A stretch of DNA of 64,000 nucleotides from Amycolatopsis sp. NBC_01480 (GCF_036227205.1 NZ_CP109442.1:2790001-2854000), one strand, 5' to 3'; counted from the first letter of the stretch, positions 35,701-41,739 are shown. Notes: generated from the letters alone by a model not told the origin. Made by a program: numbers and translations.

Positions 35701-38700
35701 GACCAGTCCTTCTCGCCGGGAAGATCCTTTGTGGACTGCCCTGCCTGGGGCTTGGGCTCCGCACCCGGGTTCGCGGACGTCGAAGGCTTCGGCGGCGCGG
35801 ACGACGTCTGGTTCTGCTCCGGTCCCTGGCTCCGCTCGTGACCTTGTCCCTGGTTCTGGCCCTGATCCTGCCCCTCGTTCGGCGCCGCGTTGGTGTTCGG
35901 CGTTGTGTTGGTGTTGCCAGTGTTGCGGGTGCCGATGCTCTCCTTGAGTGCGTCGTAGGCGCTGCCGTCCGGGTTGGGGTCGTGCTGGCGGTGCGGCCGG
36001 CTGTTGTCGAAGTCGGTGCGTGAGTCGGTCTTGGCCTGGAAGTTGTAGGAGCCGTATTCGGCGAGGTCGTCGAAGCGCTGGCCCTTGACCAGGTCGCTGA
36101 ATGCCTTGCCGTTGGGGCCGAGGGGGCCGTCGGAGTCCAGTGAGACCATGTGGAAGCGGTCGCGGAACTGGTCGCGCTGGGCGGCGCGGTCGGGGTGGAG
36201 CATGCGCTCGTAGGCCCAGCCTAGGGTGGACTGGGCGTCGCCGGTGATGGCCGCGATCGTGCGGTTCAGGCGGTCGGTCTCGAGTTGCTGGTGCATGGCC
36301 AGCGCGTGGACCTCGAGCTTCGGCCCGGGCAGCCGATCGAGCCGCTGCTGCAGGTAATGCTGCGCGGCGAGCAGCGATTTGGCGCTCTCGGTGTAGTCGA
36401 TGACCACGATGTTCTTGGTGCGCGGCAACCCGTTCAGGAATTCGGCGAAGTGCTCGCCGAGCATGTCCTGCTGCTCCTTGGTGAGCCCAGGATCGCCCTC
36501 GAACGCGGTGTTGAGCACCGAGTCGTCGGTCGAAGGGCCCGGCCGGAACTTCGACAGCGGCACCGAAACGGCGTCATGCCCGTTCGACTGCAACGCCGCC
36601 AGCACCGGCGCCGGACTACGCCCGAGCCCGACGTAACTGAACCGGTCCGGCGGATACTTGCCGGTGACCCAGTCCGCGAAGTCGTGCACCGCCCCGGTCC
36701 ACGCCTGGTGATGCTCGATCTCGCGCGCGCCCGCCTCGGTGGCGACGTCTTTGAGGAAGCTCCCGATGTCGTTGACGTCGTACGTCCGCACGGGGGCGCC
36801 GTCGCGTTTCGGGTAGATGAACTCGTGGACGTTCTCGGTCCGGAACGGCTTCAGCGCGTCGGTCTGCCCCTGATCAACCTGCCACTTCGCCGCAATCAGC
36901 GGCGTCAACCCAACGGTCGACCCGTCATCCTGCTTGAGGAAAGCCCGGTCGGACGGAGCGTAGTCCCGCCGCGGTGGGGCAGCGTCGCTCTGCGGACCGC
37001 TGGTGTCCCAATAGGACTTGAACCGCGAGTAGTCCTGCATCTCTTTGCGGCTGGAGGGGTCGATCTTGCCGTAGGACTCGATCCGCTGGGCCGTCGTGCG
37101 CTGGTCGGGATTCAGGTTCGGCTCGGTGTTGGGGTGTGTGTTGGGCTCGGTGTTCGTGTTCTGGCTTGTACTCGGCGTCGCGGTCGTCTCAGTGTTCGGG
37201 TTCGGCGCAGGGTCTGTCCCCCGCGGCCGGGGCGCGCTGGCCGGCGTGTGGAGATTCTTCGCGACGGGTGCGTCGGTGGCGGTCTTGATGCCAGTGTTCT
37301 GATCGTTGCCGGTCTTGACGCTGGGCTTGCTGTCGCTCTTCGGGTCGGTTTTCGAGGCAGTCCGGGTGTCCGGCTTGCTGTCGGTGTTGACCGCGGGCTT
37401 GTTGTCGCTCTTCGGGTCAGTCTTGACGGCCGGGTTCGGAGCAGGCGACGTCTTCGGATCGGAACTCGGGTTCGGGCCGGCCTTGACGTGCGGGTTCTGA
37501 TCGGTGTTCGGGTTCGGGGCGGCCTTGACGTCCGGGTTCTGATTGGTGCTGATGTTGGAGTTCGGCTTGTGGTCCGTCTGAGAGCTGTTGTCCTGATGTG
37601 GCGCGGGCTTGGTGTGACTGTCCGAGTTCGGCGCGGGGCTGGGGTCGTGCGAAGTCGTGGAGGTTGTCGGCTTCGGGTTGGCCGACGGTGTCACTTCGGT
37701 CTTGGTATCGACGTTGGTGTTCGTGTTGGGGTTGGTCTCGACCTTGCTGCCGACGCTGGTGTCGACTTTGCCACCGGTGTCGCTGCTGGTGTTCGTGTTG
37801 GGGTGGCTCTCCGCCTTGCTGCCGGTGGACGAGGCCTGCTTCGGTGCGGTGTCGACCTTCGGATCGGGGCTGGTCGAGGTCTGTGGGGTAGGTGTCGGGT
37901 CGTGCCGGAGTGAACTTGGCACGTCGACGCTGCTGTTGTGTTCTCCGGCGGTCCCCGTCGATGTCACGTCAGGCCCGGACGTCGGCTTGACCCCACCGAT
38001 GCTGCCCGCCACAGCCGTCGGCACTGACTTGTTCCCGGATGGGGTCGTGCCGGTGGTGGGCTCGGTCTTGGGGCCGTTGGTGCCGGAGTTCTGGGTGGTG
38101 GTGTTGGGATTCGGGTTCGTGCCGGAGTTGGTGCTGGTGCTGGTACCGGTATTGGTGTTGCCGGGACTGGTGGTCGTGGCGTTGCCGGGCCCGGTAGTGG
38201 TCTCCGTGTTGGTGTTGCCGGTGTTGGTGGTTCCCGGGTGCGTGCCGGAATTGATCGAGCCGGTGTTGGTGGTGCCGGAGTTCTGGGTGGTGTTCGGTGT
38301 GGGCCCACTGTGAGTGGTCGTGCCCGGAGTGGGGCCGACGTTGGCGTTTGTGTTCGGAGTGGGGCCTGTGTGCGTGGCCGTGCTCGGCGCGGGGCCTGTG
38401 TTGACAGCCGTGCTGGGCGCCGGGCCGGGGTGGGTCAGCGCGCTCGGGGAGGTGCTCGGTCCCGTCGGCTGATTGGTGATGGGGGAATCGGTGTGCGGAC
38501 GGCCGGCGAAACCGGGCAGGCCGCCGTCACTGTGGTTCTGCCCGCCGGGGGTGGGCGAGGCGTTTCCGATCCCCGTCGAGGGAGAGGGAGCCGGAGTTGA
38601 ATGCGTGCCAACCGACGGCGGTGGTGTGGCAGTGCTGTTGCCAACGTTCGCGGGAGGCGGAGTCGACGTGGAGATGCCGCTGTTCTCCGGCGGCGGAGTC

Positions 38701-40829
38701 GACGTCGAAATGCCGCTGTTCGCCGGCGGTGGGGTCGACGTCGACGAGCCCGTATTCGAGGGCGGATGCGTTGATGTGGGTGTACCGGCGTTCGCCGGGG
38801 GCGGGGTAGAAGAGCTGCCACCAGTAGACGCGGGCGGTGGGGTCGACGTGGTGCCACCGGTGTTCGCGGGGGGTGGGGTGGAAGTGGGGGTGCCCGCGTT
38901 TGAGGGGGGCTGGACGGTGCTGCCCGTGTTGACGGAACCCGCGGTCGGGCTGCCTGGCGTCGCTGGTGGGGGGACAGGGGTGCCTGTCGTGACGCTTCCG
39001 GAGTTGCCTGGAGTTGTTGACGGTGGAGGGGTGGTGTTTGGGGTACCGGTGCCGTTGGTGCTGGAATTGGCTGGGCCGGGGGTTGCGGAGCTGGTGTTCT
39101 GGGGGCCTGAACTGTTTCCGGGACTGGTGGTTCCGGAGCTAGTACCGCCGGAGTTTGTACTGCCGGAGGTCGTGCCGTCGGAGTTGGCGCCGCCAGAGGT
39201 CGTGCTGGAGTTGGTTCCGCCAGAGTTGGCGCCACCGGTGTTAGTGCCGCCAGTGTTGGTGCCCCCAGTGTTGACGCCACCTGAGTTGGTGGCACCGGAG
39301 TTAGTGCCGCCAGTGTTGGTGCCCCCAGTGTTGACGCCACCTGAGTTGGTGGCACCGGAGTTAGCGCCGTTGGAGTTGGTGGCGCCGTTGTTAGCACCGC
39401 TGGAGTTGGGGGTACCGGCGTTAGCGCCGCCGTTGGAGTTGTTGGTGCCGGTGTTGGAACTTCCGTTGTTCGCGCCGCCGTTGTTCGTGGTGTTGTTGTT
39501 GGTGCCGCTGGTGTTTGGGGTGTTCGCGCCGGTGGGGGTGCTGGTCTGGTGGTTGCTGCCGCTCGGCGGCGGGGAGCCGACGTTGCCCGGGGAGTTGCCA
39601 AGAGAGTTGCCCGAGGAATTACCCGACGAGTTGCCCGAAGAGCCGTTGCCGGGAGAGCCCGCGCCAGAGGAGCCGTTGCTCGAGGAGCCCCCGCCAGTGG
39701 TGGACGGACCGTTGCCCGAGGTGCCCCCGCCAGCGCTGGAAGGACCGCCGCCCGACGAGCCCGGGCCAGGGGAACCCGCGCCGCCCGGAGTTGGGCCAGA
39801 ATTCCCGGAAGGACCACCAGTGTCTGTTGTAGACGGTCCATGGTCCCCGCCCGTGGGTGGGGGTGGGGCTTTGATGTCGCCGACGTTGCCTTTGTTGAAG
39901 CCCGTGTCACCGACGTCGTTGGGGCCGCCGCCTTTGCCGCCGGTGTCGCCGCCGCCGTTTATCTTGTCGGCCAGGGATTCGCCGGCGTGGTGGGCTCCGT
40001 GGGTGGCCGCGCCGCTCAGGCCGCCGTTCAACGCTGACCAGCCCAGGCTGTCCAGGCCGCCGCCGAAGGCGACCGCGCCCAGGCCGCCGACCACTACCTC
40101 CGTGGCGGCTTCGATGCCGGACTCGCCGAAGACGTTTTTCGAGAAGTTCGTGCCAAACTTGTTGTCGAACTTTCCGAGGCCTTTTCCGGCACCGTGGGCG
40201 AAAGCGCCGCCCGCGCCGCCGAGGATTGCGGACTGCTTGATGGAATTCCAGTCGAAACCGTTGCGGTTGCCCTGCGCCATCTGAATTCCCTGCGCGAGCA
40301 TGTCCTCCGCGACCTCTTCGACCGCCTCCTGCGCCGCCTCGTGCGCGATCCGCGCGAGCAGGCTGGTCAAGCGCTGGATCAACGTCCGCTCGACCTCGTT
40401 GACGACCTCCCGGCCCACCGCCATGATCTCCGGCACCAACGGCGCCGTGAACGGGTCCGCCAACGCCCACAGCACCTCGGCCGCCGTCACCGCGATCGAG
40501 ATCAACATGCCGTACTTGGCGTTTTCGATGTTCAGCGCCTGCTCACGCAACGACGCCGCCTGCTGCTGCGCCCGCGCCACGAACGTCGCGCCCATCGTGC
40601 TCAGATTGTTCGCGAAATTGGCGAAATTGGTCTGCACGTCACCGCCGACGTTCGCGGTCACGTGCTGCGACAGCTGGTTGAAACCCTGGCCCGCGGACGC
40701 GATCCGTTGCGCGACCTGGTCCCATTCGGCGGCCAGCTCGCGCAACGCGTCCTCGTCGCCCTGCGGCCAGGCGTCACCCGCGATGATGTAGAAGATCCAG
40801 TTCAGGCTGGGATCGACCATCAGGCTCAT
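20763..40829 (-). CDS. Giant 6688-residue ESX-linked multidomain toxin (CPD + TcdA/B-like glycosyltransferase, two zincin motifs)
   Basis: One open frame of 20 kb. In order: WXG100-like head with WPQG at 21-24 and helices to ~240; low-complexity Asn/Gly/Thr/Ser/Pro linker ~300-1245; phosphoribosyltransferase-like region with VVIDYTESAKSL near 1475; metzincin-type HEVMHFLGLGE at 1877-1887; His/Gln/Asn-rich linker ~1935-2005; HD motif FHDMEK (His2903-Asp2904); second zinc site HELSH 3232-3236 with NEDMAE 3372-3377; four beta-rich modules ~3650-4945, several ending in an AYVRM/VFVRM-like strand; coiled coil ~4950-5150; RKPVPSSSA and PHRDG repeats; caspase-like protease with FVFAHG (His5368) and LIACSTG (Cys5415); glycosyltransferase ~5630-5895 with YTDGD (Asp5771, Asp5773); helical tail to 6688. 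Export through the adjacent ESX machine and release of the C-terminal effector by the protease are inferred. Confidence 0.85.
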   Translation of the reverse strand: MSLMVDPSLNWIFYIIAGDAWPQGDEDALRELAAEWDQVAQRIASAGQGFNQLSQHVTANVGGDVQTNFANFANNLSTMGATFVARAQQQAASLREQALNIENAKYGMLISIAVTAAEVLWALADPFTAPLVPEIMAVGREVVNEVERTLIQRLTSLLARIAHEAAQEAVEEVAEDMLAQGIQMAQGNRNGFDWNSIKQSAILGGAGGAFAHGAGKGLGKFDNKFGTNFSKNVFGESGIEAATEVVVGGLGAVAFGGGLDSLGWSALNGGLSGAATHGAHHAGESLADKINGGGDTGGKGGGPNDVGDTGFNKGNVGDIKAPPPPTGGDHGPSTTDTGGPSGNSGPTPGGAGSPGPGSSGGGPSSAGGGTSGNGPSTTGGGSSSNGSSGAGSPGNGSSGNSSGNSSGNSLGNSPGNVGSPPPSGSNHQTSTPTGANTPNTSGTNNNTTNNGGANNGSSNTGTNNSNGGANAGTPNSSGANNGATNSNGANSGATNSGGVNTGGTNTGGTNSGATNSGGVNTGGTNTGGTNTGGANSGGTNSSTTSGGANSDGTTSGSTNSGGTSSGTTSPGNSSGPQNTSSATPGPANSSTNGTGTPNTTPPPSTTPGNSGSVTTGTPVPPPATPGSPTAGSVNTGSTVQPPSNAGTPTSTPPPANTGGTTSTPPPASTGGSSSTPPPANAGTPTSTHPPSNTGSSTSTPPPANSGISTSTPPPENSGISTSTPPPANVGNSTATPPPSVGTHSTPAPSPSTGIGNASPTPGGQNHSDGGLPGFAGRPHTDSPITNQPTGPSTSPSALTHPGPAPSTAVNTGPAPSTATHTGPTPNTNANVGPTPGTTTHSGPTPNTTQNSGTTNTGSINSGTHPGTTNTGNTNTETTTGPGNATTTSPGNTNTGTSTSTNSGTNPNPNTTTQNSGTNGPKTEPTTGTTPSGNKSVPTAVAGSIGGVKPTSGPDVTSTGTAGEHNSSVDVPSSLRHDPTPTPQTSTSPDPKVDTAPKQASSTGSKAESHPNTNTSSDTGGKVDTSVGSKVETNPNTNTNVDTKTEVTPSANPKPTTSTTSHDPSPAPNSDSHTKPAPHQDNSSQTDHKPNSNISTNQNPDVKAAPNPNTDQNPHVKAGPNPSSDPKTSPAPNPAVKTDPKSDNKPAVNTDSKPDTRTASKTDPKSDSKPSVKTGNDQNTGIKTATDAPVAKNLHTPASAPRPRGTDPAPNPNTETTATPSTSQNTNTEPNTHPNTEPNLNPDQRTTAQRIESYGKIDPSSRKEMQDYSRFKSYWDTSGPQSDAAPPRRDYAPSDRAFLKQDDGSTVGLTPLIAAKWQVDQGQTDALKPFRTENVHEFIYPKRDGAPVRTYDVNDIGSFLKDVATEAGAREIEHHQAWTGAVHDFADWVTGKYPPDRFSYVGLGRSPAPVLAALQSNGHDAVSVPLSKFRPGPSTDDSVLNTAFEGDPGLTKEQQDMLGEHFAEFLNGLPRTKNIVVIDYTESAKSLLAAQHYLQQRLDRLPGPKLEVHALAMHQQLETDRLNRTIAAITGDAQSTLGWAYERMLHPDRAAQRDQFRDRFHMVSLDSDGPLGPNGKAFSDLVKGQRFDDLAEYGSYNFQAKTDSRTDFDNSRPHRQHDPNPDGSAYDALKESIGTRNTGNTNTTPNTNAAPNEGQDQGQNQGQGHERSQGPEQNQTSSAPPKPSTSANPGAEPKPQAGQSTKDLPGEKDWSHQRDSAPVTRFTSERFDPAKSISQQFAGNRDGLQGGQLGGAITQMRYDVRRFEESPGNWVREFTVPLDLTSHSGSVSIEARNQLAADLQSHLDATVNQNYRLPGGDQLHVRVDANATDDIHPNDDSWEADSSRGVPVNIHDSTVDENTPATNQLNWDVHDASTGLTHEVMHFLGLGEGYRDSRLLFNRQDSPGVMGPDAWTDSSLTPQNLSQLENVSNTTNIRDHHFGDPAATTPRPDHGPNTDHSTNDGQNQHGNPSQHHHENQNQDQHQHESQNQNPGHQTPNPNLHYPTEAPTTVTVNGAHTVNANPGTVVRRDAFNPDQHTMLGVHGLDAVIAGGDTRHDNFRQAIAQSLPDNTPRERARITSQLESSHHTDLDRIAHDAGVRVHVLDPGGGWTSHGPETGRPVHIVKSTVDNKETYLGTKENVHIGRPGVSYPGPTVLDTDRKVVHRGEFEVETVRGEHYVRMYTAVLDPAERQSDFKDVHQGPDGTVDVFAGGTAQTFWVGGGRPMRAIQWAAKYEHDVNRSSDMQPVLRSFLVPLKTFNQVSREATVEALSKDNSLAMNVDQAGDANQFGLRGKHFEQMRDNALKGSLVTYAPSGKDIKLPELAGRREDISDLYVRLGLSPDFDSAGLGRENDPWFDWSKENGQDRKYFSNDPAKLSALAKTLGDHYHTWKGSPEAFFTPPADSAQGVSSSSPEQRQQDLNVFLNTHGPSGQVVGQLTDGIGHALSSAVDAGPHTVPLDGPAVRDHVLIEAKNLNNALTTAVTNLVRERAKGPNGFVPPTARIDTIEGLRDVMSDPSFVDEVAKRAAEQMVDNAVTTIGATHGTQDFRAGLDTIVQDAVKSQFALKDGKFSPEVEKGFQKTTGSKRGYFTGPRVDVIGGAVSKHLKADGNIETLVHNTGLGLDRDTVKQRLSDHVVPEAVSDVAKQNLVDATPDQLKDTFRNALKGGADRLRGSLNEDPVLKFAVENERTRLGDAAAQVINDPGTVDRITFTPVTREQADAFMDKVPDYATQAEIGAAIATDERRAKADFNTRENQLDPSRTQVESKTFENEYGHWGAGAVQGHTRQHPAGVFERHQQIGRSLGTTIGDQLARPDERSAKTILDHLVREADRDNPDRHDSLRRKFDEVVKADPKNPRYRAGDTAGPNTFGEHAQMVLNQYLRLTQGQNDNGRFVSRDALAKAILFHDMEKVNSKNQFGDGQGQHDREPEHRGAVDQMNRHEGLWDNSRDFRIARAMVDADPFGFYFRPGKGLDVDGVHAFIKGLAHQVGSPRGGAPTAVDVRNLFNEFHQYYQADFSSYFSDSHFVHEQHGDVRSFGKSALSGLKTGPDGKLVTTDDGHRFEYLDDKKGKGTKQSYEQKYRDLRDRFDKDVAKEEQERVVYVNDDEGTDPKTGVGLNSDRGVQAVKESNPNGKPAAIARVRKRDFTEDEKGGINDALVHYAPIIGEQRANSSRAGVDQEVRHIGAVNFGLERGEIAYAMGGEYIPSHQTVNLYAMSMLSKEFGGGQRALEGVVTHELSHGLLKYALDDYGKHVGSWNEDGSRNHPPGAEPPGIPNIRSGQADFQAALKSHLLFPSGLEKRAPRRAEFVAQLEQQNPDLFTRQDNELIGKRVERIYQALKDRQGDFNEHTGYWDRDGFPSFAGERPITRYGATNLNEDMAETAKYYFLDPDKLRAEAPQRAAFFDQLVNDWKKPADTVLVADDNHAEDHQQDPPDDRALRDRLPEYAKDGQALGALVPVDVQGTKDVGTTIERLIRNLDPARTNPPKPVGIDAITGTLNGPGFESFLGPGRKSMVRVGEKWYEVHVKAEPDLAVVGADQVTKQPHPTIADVNDQNQTTHAQPQTDSTTGTVGSSYFGLFPAGPYASVGATAQLALPSAEHTSTVTGTEQRVIRSAGDVDRADVPVKYTITVSDQNGGMTGSTVDGQVSLLLSQDLANLKPHVTQGPPTPPKADWHEQIEFLTPEAVLLDEQGLFNQVSALLHPSVTKFGAPGRSALQDFVSGGGIRGVLGTALQGSPVVSNDLLSPHGSHRDAVQLQARPKDVELVGVVPGDSELRFNDSSVNGGSTAANSKSGVDVNAIFGGGAYIPGAVGGVGGVSGSASAKVTQTSTSGTSVTTKSSMNAKGDVGLYKVKVDVEVTTASGDKATVEVTAYVRMGLPEAKAQGLPVPDGTRDKLTDVGKRHEPPYLASAVAAGQARAGSFSSAAKVQPQIENALRDRPGFAKFLPRWDKFQSDAKGSTRDVAERLANLRRLTSAFSPAALKSKMDSLLGPGVSVQLKRRGLFTDEYINVTVKAKVGPGEHLGQASGRSVKGSVASSPSLNSSTTTEKGWSAGLEGRMIIPGATAITSLGISPTVTPVQYSDSRTWKNTGGPTVTTTRSAGGSPDAQVFSHDVEFEVEITSYTRNRPWVKRLTPGSPFRVTPTVSTVAKTGDGGGVSLPKISGKVDLWVNDGSALKKDPAEFAPGKSGTVALSPSETPSIDDLAGSRQPNPPKFLHVEAFANTEALRDEALRRLQHAAGGDAVLGLPGGEARKRVDRMFSPETFRNGLPRFLSQGAQSGGFRYERRVADRVGGLGMGMSLSNPKLVVTSDAGGSDTTYAGGGKAGYESSRKQAVEANAQLGLTIRPDGSDTHGQGQIYGSLKWSPWVRTSGSSKELSASVDHVNRAPSKSRTVLVQYDADVRLVAESRQESLVNGSTSRSGADVKLPGAVFVRMTEDQAREQGLLPALEPRTAPPGELTSPALVGAQSSSLGAAVVENAPDLSQLVRDARTQLGRTGDKLLPKSVLDDSMNNLQRMLDLASPESVTSLVDSSLDGGVPLVLHDAGILSTDSYQVLLKGTVTSSEFLDVVHDGGEVDHVVNSGSTAKENSGHGSSYGGQFRGAGRGLFQSTPSKTSGYDGAYAGISGTKSKSDQTVSTDTTATAHTASASGPAVRHRHQVRFELVVQRGGRTYPIAHQDTQLTVRSSADDQKISAQNQPARTAYAPRTTELTPADTTAERLTAWQQQGTGPLPHSALTEGLRGAGAVRAGAVRALRLAGAGDGLTGPGTGANNTLVSSVTNEMLQANLPGMVERPLEAPDLHESAIFKNGHGSVKVYARLVNPDLTGLSDSVKLERSDQATSTFTGEAKQTVSGENQYNLGNGGLTDPDRNAHSWGGVDGRSPVGISDPTAGTSGGQRSVIGKPKGRTGLVGFDVEYRVVADLGNGRTGAVEVRVPASALVRMSDTDLEKLLGGALPDSLTKAQDAVKDAATDWRTAEEAVETAQREADDRWLDQRDSVKTLTKGAGDLQVNVTADPARDVRQALTDAENDARDAGRTLREGNTEIARQQDIAEQALSLAAATDEGSPERQALLDQVTQAERRIQDIRAGQPALVQQRQAAQDRAARLAGVLDEYRNDNSDQTARRDGSLEDVRQAREKADEARQKWWDAKQEVDRRLDSHRWPGAVSTLDPNAARTGNVQPQVIRRKPVPSSTAHVIPRKPVPSSSAHVIPRKPVPNAAAGPSTEPHRDGPHRDGPHRDGPHRDGTVEARDTGPATISGWDGDSGRPYDFDVSEIELHQVTDRSGKVVAVSFLPASGQTSGVEHDWVADNSGTVSTLDEGVTPDRFDPALKDARDNGTTPDLNGRRFGEWAEQSAAPWGKRSEDNFFVFAHGRPQSVKLTLLGGRTVRVDGAAFARIVANSAPFGQAGPKSSVTLIACSTGQTDGPGGVAHDFQRALSELDGPVTVHAPTKPALFGRDTSTLGKAVGSIGGFTAVTDGGHFRTFGGRPGDEDQVARYEHPDAREYAETLVEPAHPGSVLTQDSYSANELVADLHVAAAGRGPAPEHAPLLGPDLFGLYRAPEPPEFLRGHDYRGITAGQGIELLNLLDLAKGYQLASEHTDPANLDDNREWTIETERPDEKLAAWAPGDVEPLGKVTATPLLMHAIWLGGPLRDAGTMHTFRQNFGGAADRLNESIVPVLWTDVPRWQTDLAFTTEPPADGPDPLADVRDFVGWAQEHGIRLANVDEVFTSENPMLLQEFYNSEALKQAGPGYAAASDILRMELLHRFGGLYTDGDNVVHNLNDVILAAQSDEGYATHRVGTKIANSAFTMSKGHPFARAYLDQQRENYGKTQKNLMPSTVNSLGQEFFATPLGRVHRNSIMHRTGPEALSMTARRIGLASAQQLPGMSEIRMNSDASWLKPPLAGSSAPPSPERAETLELTQRVVQTLVRGLYNRDGDLHLTAVESTVNRHPEPDLVWHAALSYLAADPSLASLVRTVTDQRSYTGTVHDVQLPPAARALLNVDPSRVHRNLGEVQRVATMRSPGAVLVSDVETPLETAAGRLARALIEADDRGEPLTTIHVTGAGPDARARATEVARELAGHLGREFGESRNDLLARVPVKIRAGERDSVSFRPEHGTTVEVELGVPRLSVYHGLSEPADAVARPWQQEGRTIGVHYTGTTPGEQPFVVTAFDALPRVSGEGTALMRDFTEQLRTNGFDLPQHLGIDSPDPGLVDAMDQLPGVSYLVSGDRPATAEDKRVLTELVRAAELDWWYQPQPPTAPVRLEDRAATLKLLSGVLGKLRRPLKLGHPALDLTAASADVARHERPDLIWTAALELVTMSETVTRDTQYIIDRRLDPDTGRWSGVELPESARSRFTATGKAIWQNGAVYRPARLHAEPGPRDRDEQPPAPTPLTDEHAESSVARWIAEATVERLADGLPAPHVTVTGPTEVRDRLVARIQADLAALMPGGVLPPAAAELVTVAPGDAAVATISLPLTPSPATLSPAETAMAVGLEEEFTLLQLHGVTDTLLGKDNPAAVGALLDLATEVADGADVGQAADAVEILERHGALDAALSAPGGRSLLRGHFRGILGRPDAESYARDLATAIRKLAPGSLSPDVVREAVRGALNGWRGDEVGEKGTLEQRVERTRETLWLMRRFRVTNLAWLYRWRIAAAVRRYQEQERVASAQQAAQLAKLTGGGAGDDR
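25105..25164 (-). repeat. Four 15-bp tandem repeats in the giant gene
   Basis: Four near-identical 15-bp units start at 25105, 25120, 25135 and 25150 and encode PHRDG four times. They sit in the hinge just before the cysteine protease region of the giant protein. Copy number could change by slippage without breaking the frame. Confidence 0.8.
25185..25305 (-). repeat. Three 39-bp tandem repeats in the giant gene
   Basis: Three units of about 39 bp encode RKPVPSSSAHVIP-like sequence. They lie between the coiled coil and the PHRDG repeats and form a basic/proline hinge in front of the protease-glycosyltransferase part. Confidence 0.7.
39241..39360 (-). repeat. Perfect 60-bp tandem duplication in the linker of the giant gene
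   Basis: Positions 39241-39300 and 39301-39360 are identical. They encode Gly/Asn/Thr-rich linker sequence. An exact duplication inside a degenerate repeat tract indicates a recent slippage or unequal crossover event, and keeps the frame. Confidence 0.95.
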
Positions 40830-40869
40830 CGCGGGTTCACCTCACTTTCCTTTGCCGCAGGACAACAAA

Positions 40870-41739
40870 TCAGGCCGGGTTCGTGGGGATCGGCGGGGTC
40901 GAGACGGCCTCGGTGACCACGCCCTCGTCACGAACCCCGACATCGCGCGGGAACGACTCGGTCGGCTGCAACGGCTCCGCGGGCACGCCCGGGTCGGCCG
41001 GACGCCGCTCCGCCCGGAACGACTCGGTCGGCTGCAACGGCTCTTCCGGCTTCGACGAACGCACGAATTCCCGTGGCTGCAAAGGTTCCGCGGGCACACC
41101 CGGCTCCGCGGGCATCGCCTCGATCCGCCGAGCCGGTTCCAGCGGCACGGTCTGCTCGGCCGGTATCCGGTCCGCCAGCACGCCCTTCTCCGCGGGCATC
41201 AGCTGACTGGCCGGCATCCGCTCCGCGAGCACGCCCTGCTCGGCCGGGATCATCTCGCCCTTCTTCATGGGCTCCAGCGCGCGAAACTCGGCAGGCTCAC
41301 CTGGCTCGGCCAGCCGCCGCTTGGTCATGAACGCCTTCGTCGGCTGCACCGGCGGATTCGAGGAACCATCAGAAGAACCGTCAGAAGAACCACCCGACCC
41401 GTCGTTCAGCTTCTCGAAGCTGTTCCGCAGGTCCGTCGCCATGTCGAACGCCCCTGCGTCGGCCTCGCGGAACGAGCTGGCCATGTCGCCGATCGCGTCC
41501 TTGGTGCCGTCGACCGCGCGTGACCACGCCTTGATCCCGTCGTGGATCTCACTGACGGCCTTCACGTGCGTCTGGGTGAAGCTGGTGCCGTTGTTGTCAT
41601 TTCCCGCCGCCGCGGCGACCCGGCCCGGGTCGCCCAGCGAGGCGATGAGCTGGGCCAGGCTCTCGATCTCGGACGCCTTCTCCCCGAACCCGTTGCGGCC
41701 GGTGTCGAGGCCGTCGGCGTCGACGAAGAACTCGCTCAT
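40870..41739 (-). CDS. WXG-like ESX protein with repeat-rich tail
   Basis: The 289-residue protein begins MSEFFVDADGLDTGRNGFGE and has a helical N-terminal ~110 residues with IHDGIKAWSRAVDGTKDAIG, typical of proteins in the EsxA/B superfamily that carry ESX substrates. A Gly/Ser linker (~112-130) leads to a ~150-residue tail of short repeats such as PAEQGVLAERMPA, PAEKGVLADRIPA and twice AEPLQPTESF. The start overlaps the YbaB-like gene stop (ATGA), and it lies directly before the giant toxin gene. It may be a partner or targeting chaperone for the toxin; that is inferred from order. Confidence 0.7.
   Translation of the reverse strand: MSEFFVDADGLDTGRNGFGEKASEIESLAQLIASLGDPGRVAAAAGNDNNGTSFTQTHVKAVSEIHDGIKAWSRAVDGTKDAIGDMASSFREADAGAFDMATDLRNSFEKLNDGSGGSSDGSSDGSSNPPVQPTKAFMTKRRLAEPGEPAEFRALEPMKKGEMIPAEQGVLAERMPASQLMPAEKGVLADRIPAEQTVPLEPARRIEAMPAEPGVPAEPLQPREFVRSSKPEEPLQPTESFRAERRPADPGVPAEPLQPTESFPRDVGVRDEGVVTEAVSTPPIPTNPA

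Noticed and set aside
39100..39500. Short regular repeats in the toxin linker as a CRISPR or satellite
   Set aside because: They are in-frame coding repeats for Gly/Asn/Thr-rich linker inside one open frame.
38473..40284. + strand frame rich in Pro, Glu, Leu and Val opposite the toxin linker
   Set aside because: It is the complement of Asn/Gly/Thr/Ser repeats of the toxin linker, so the regular pattern is inherited from the real gene.
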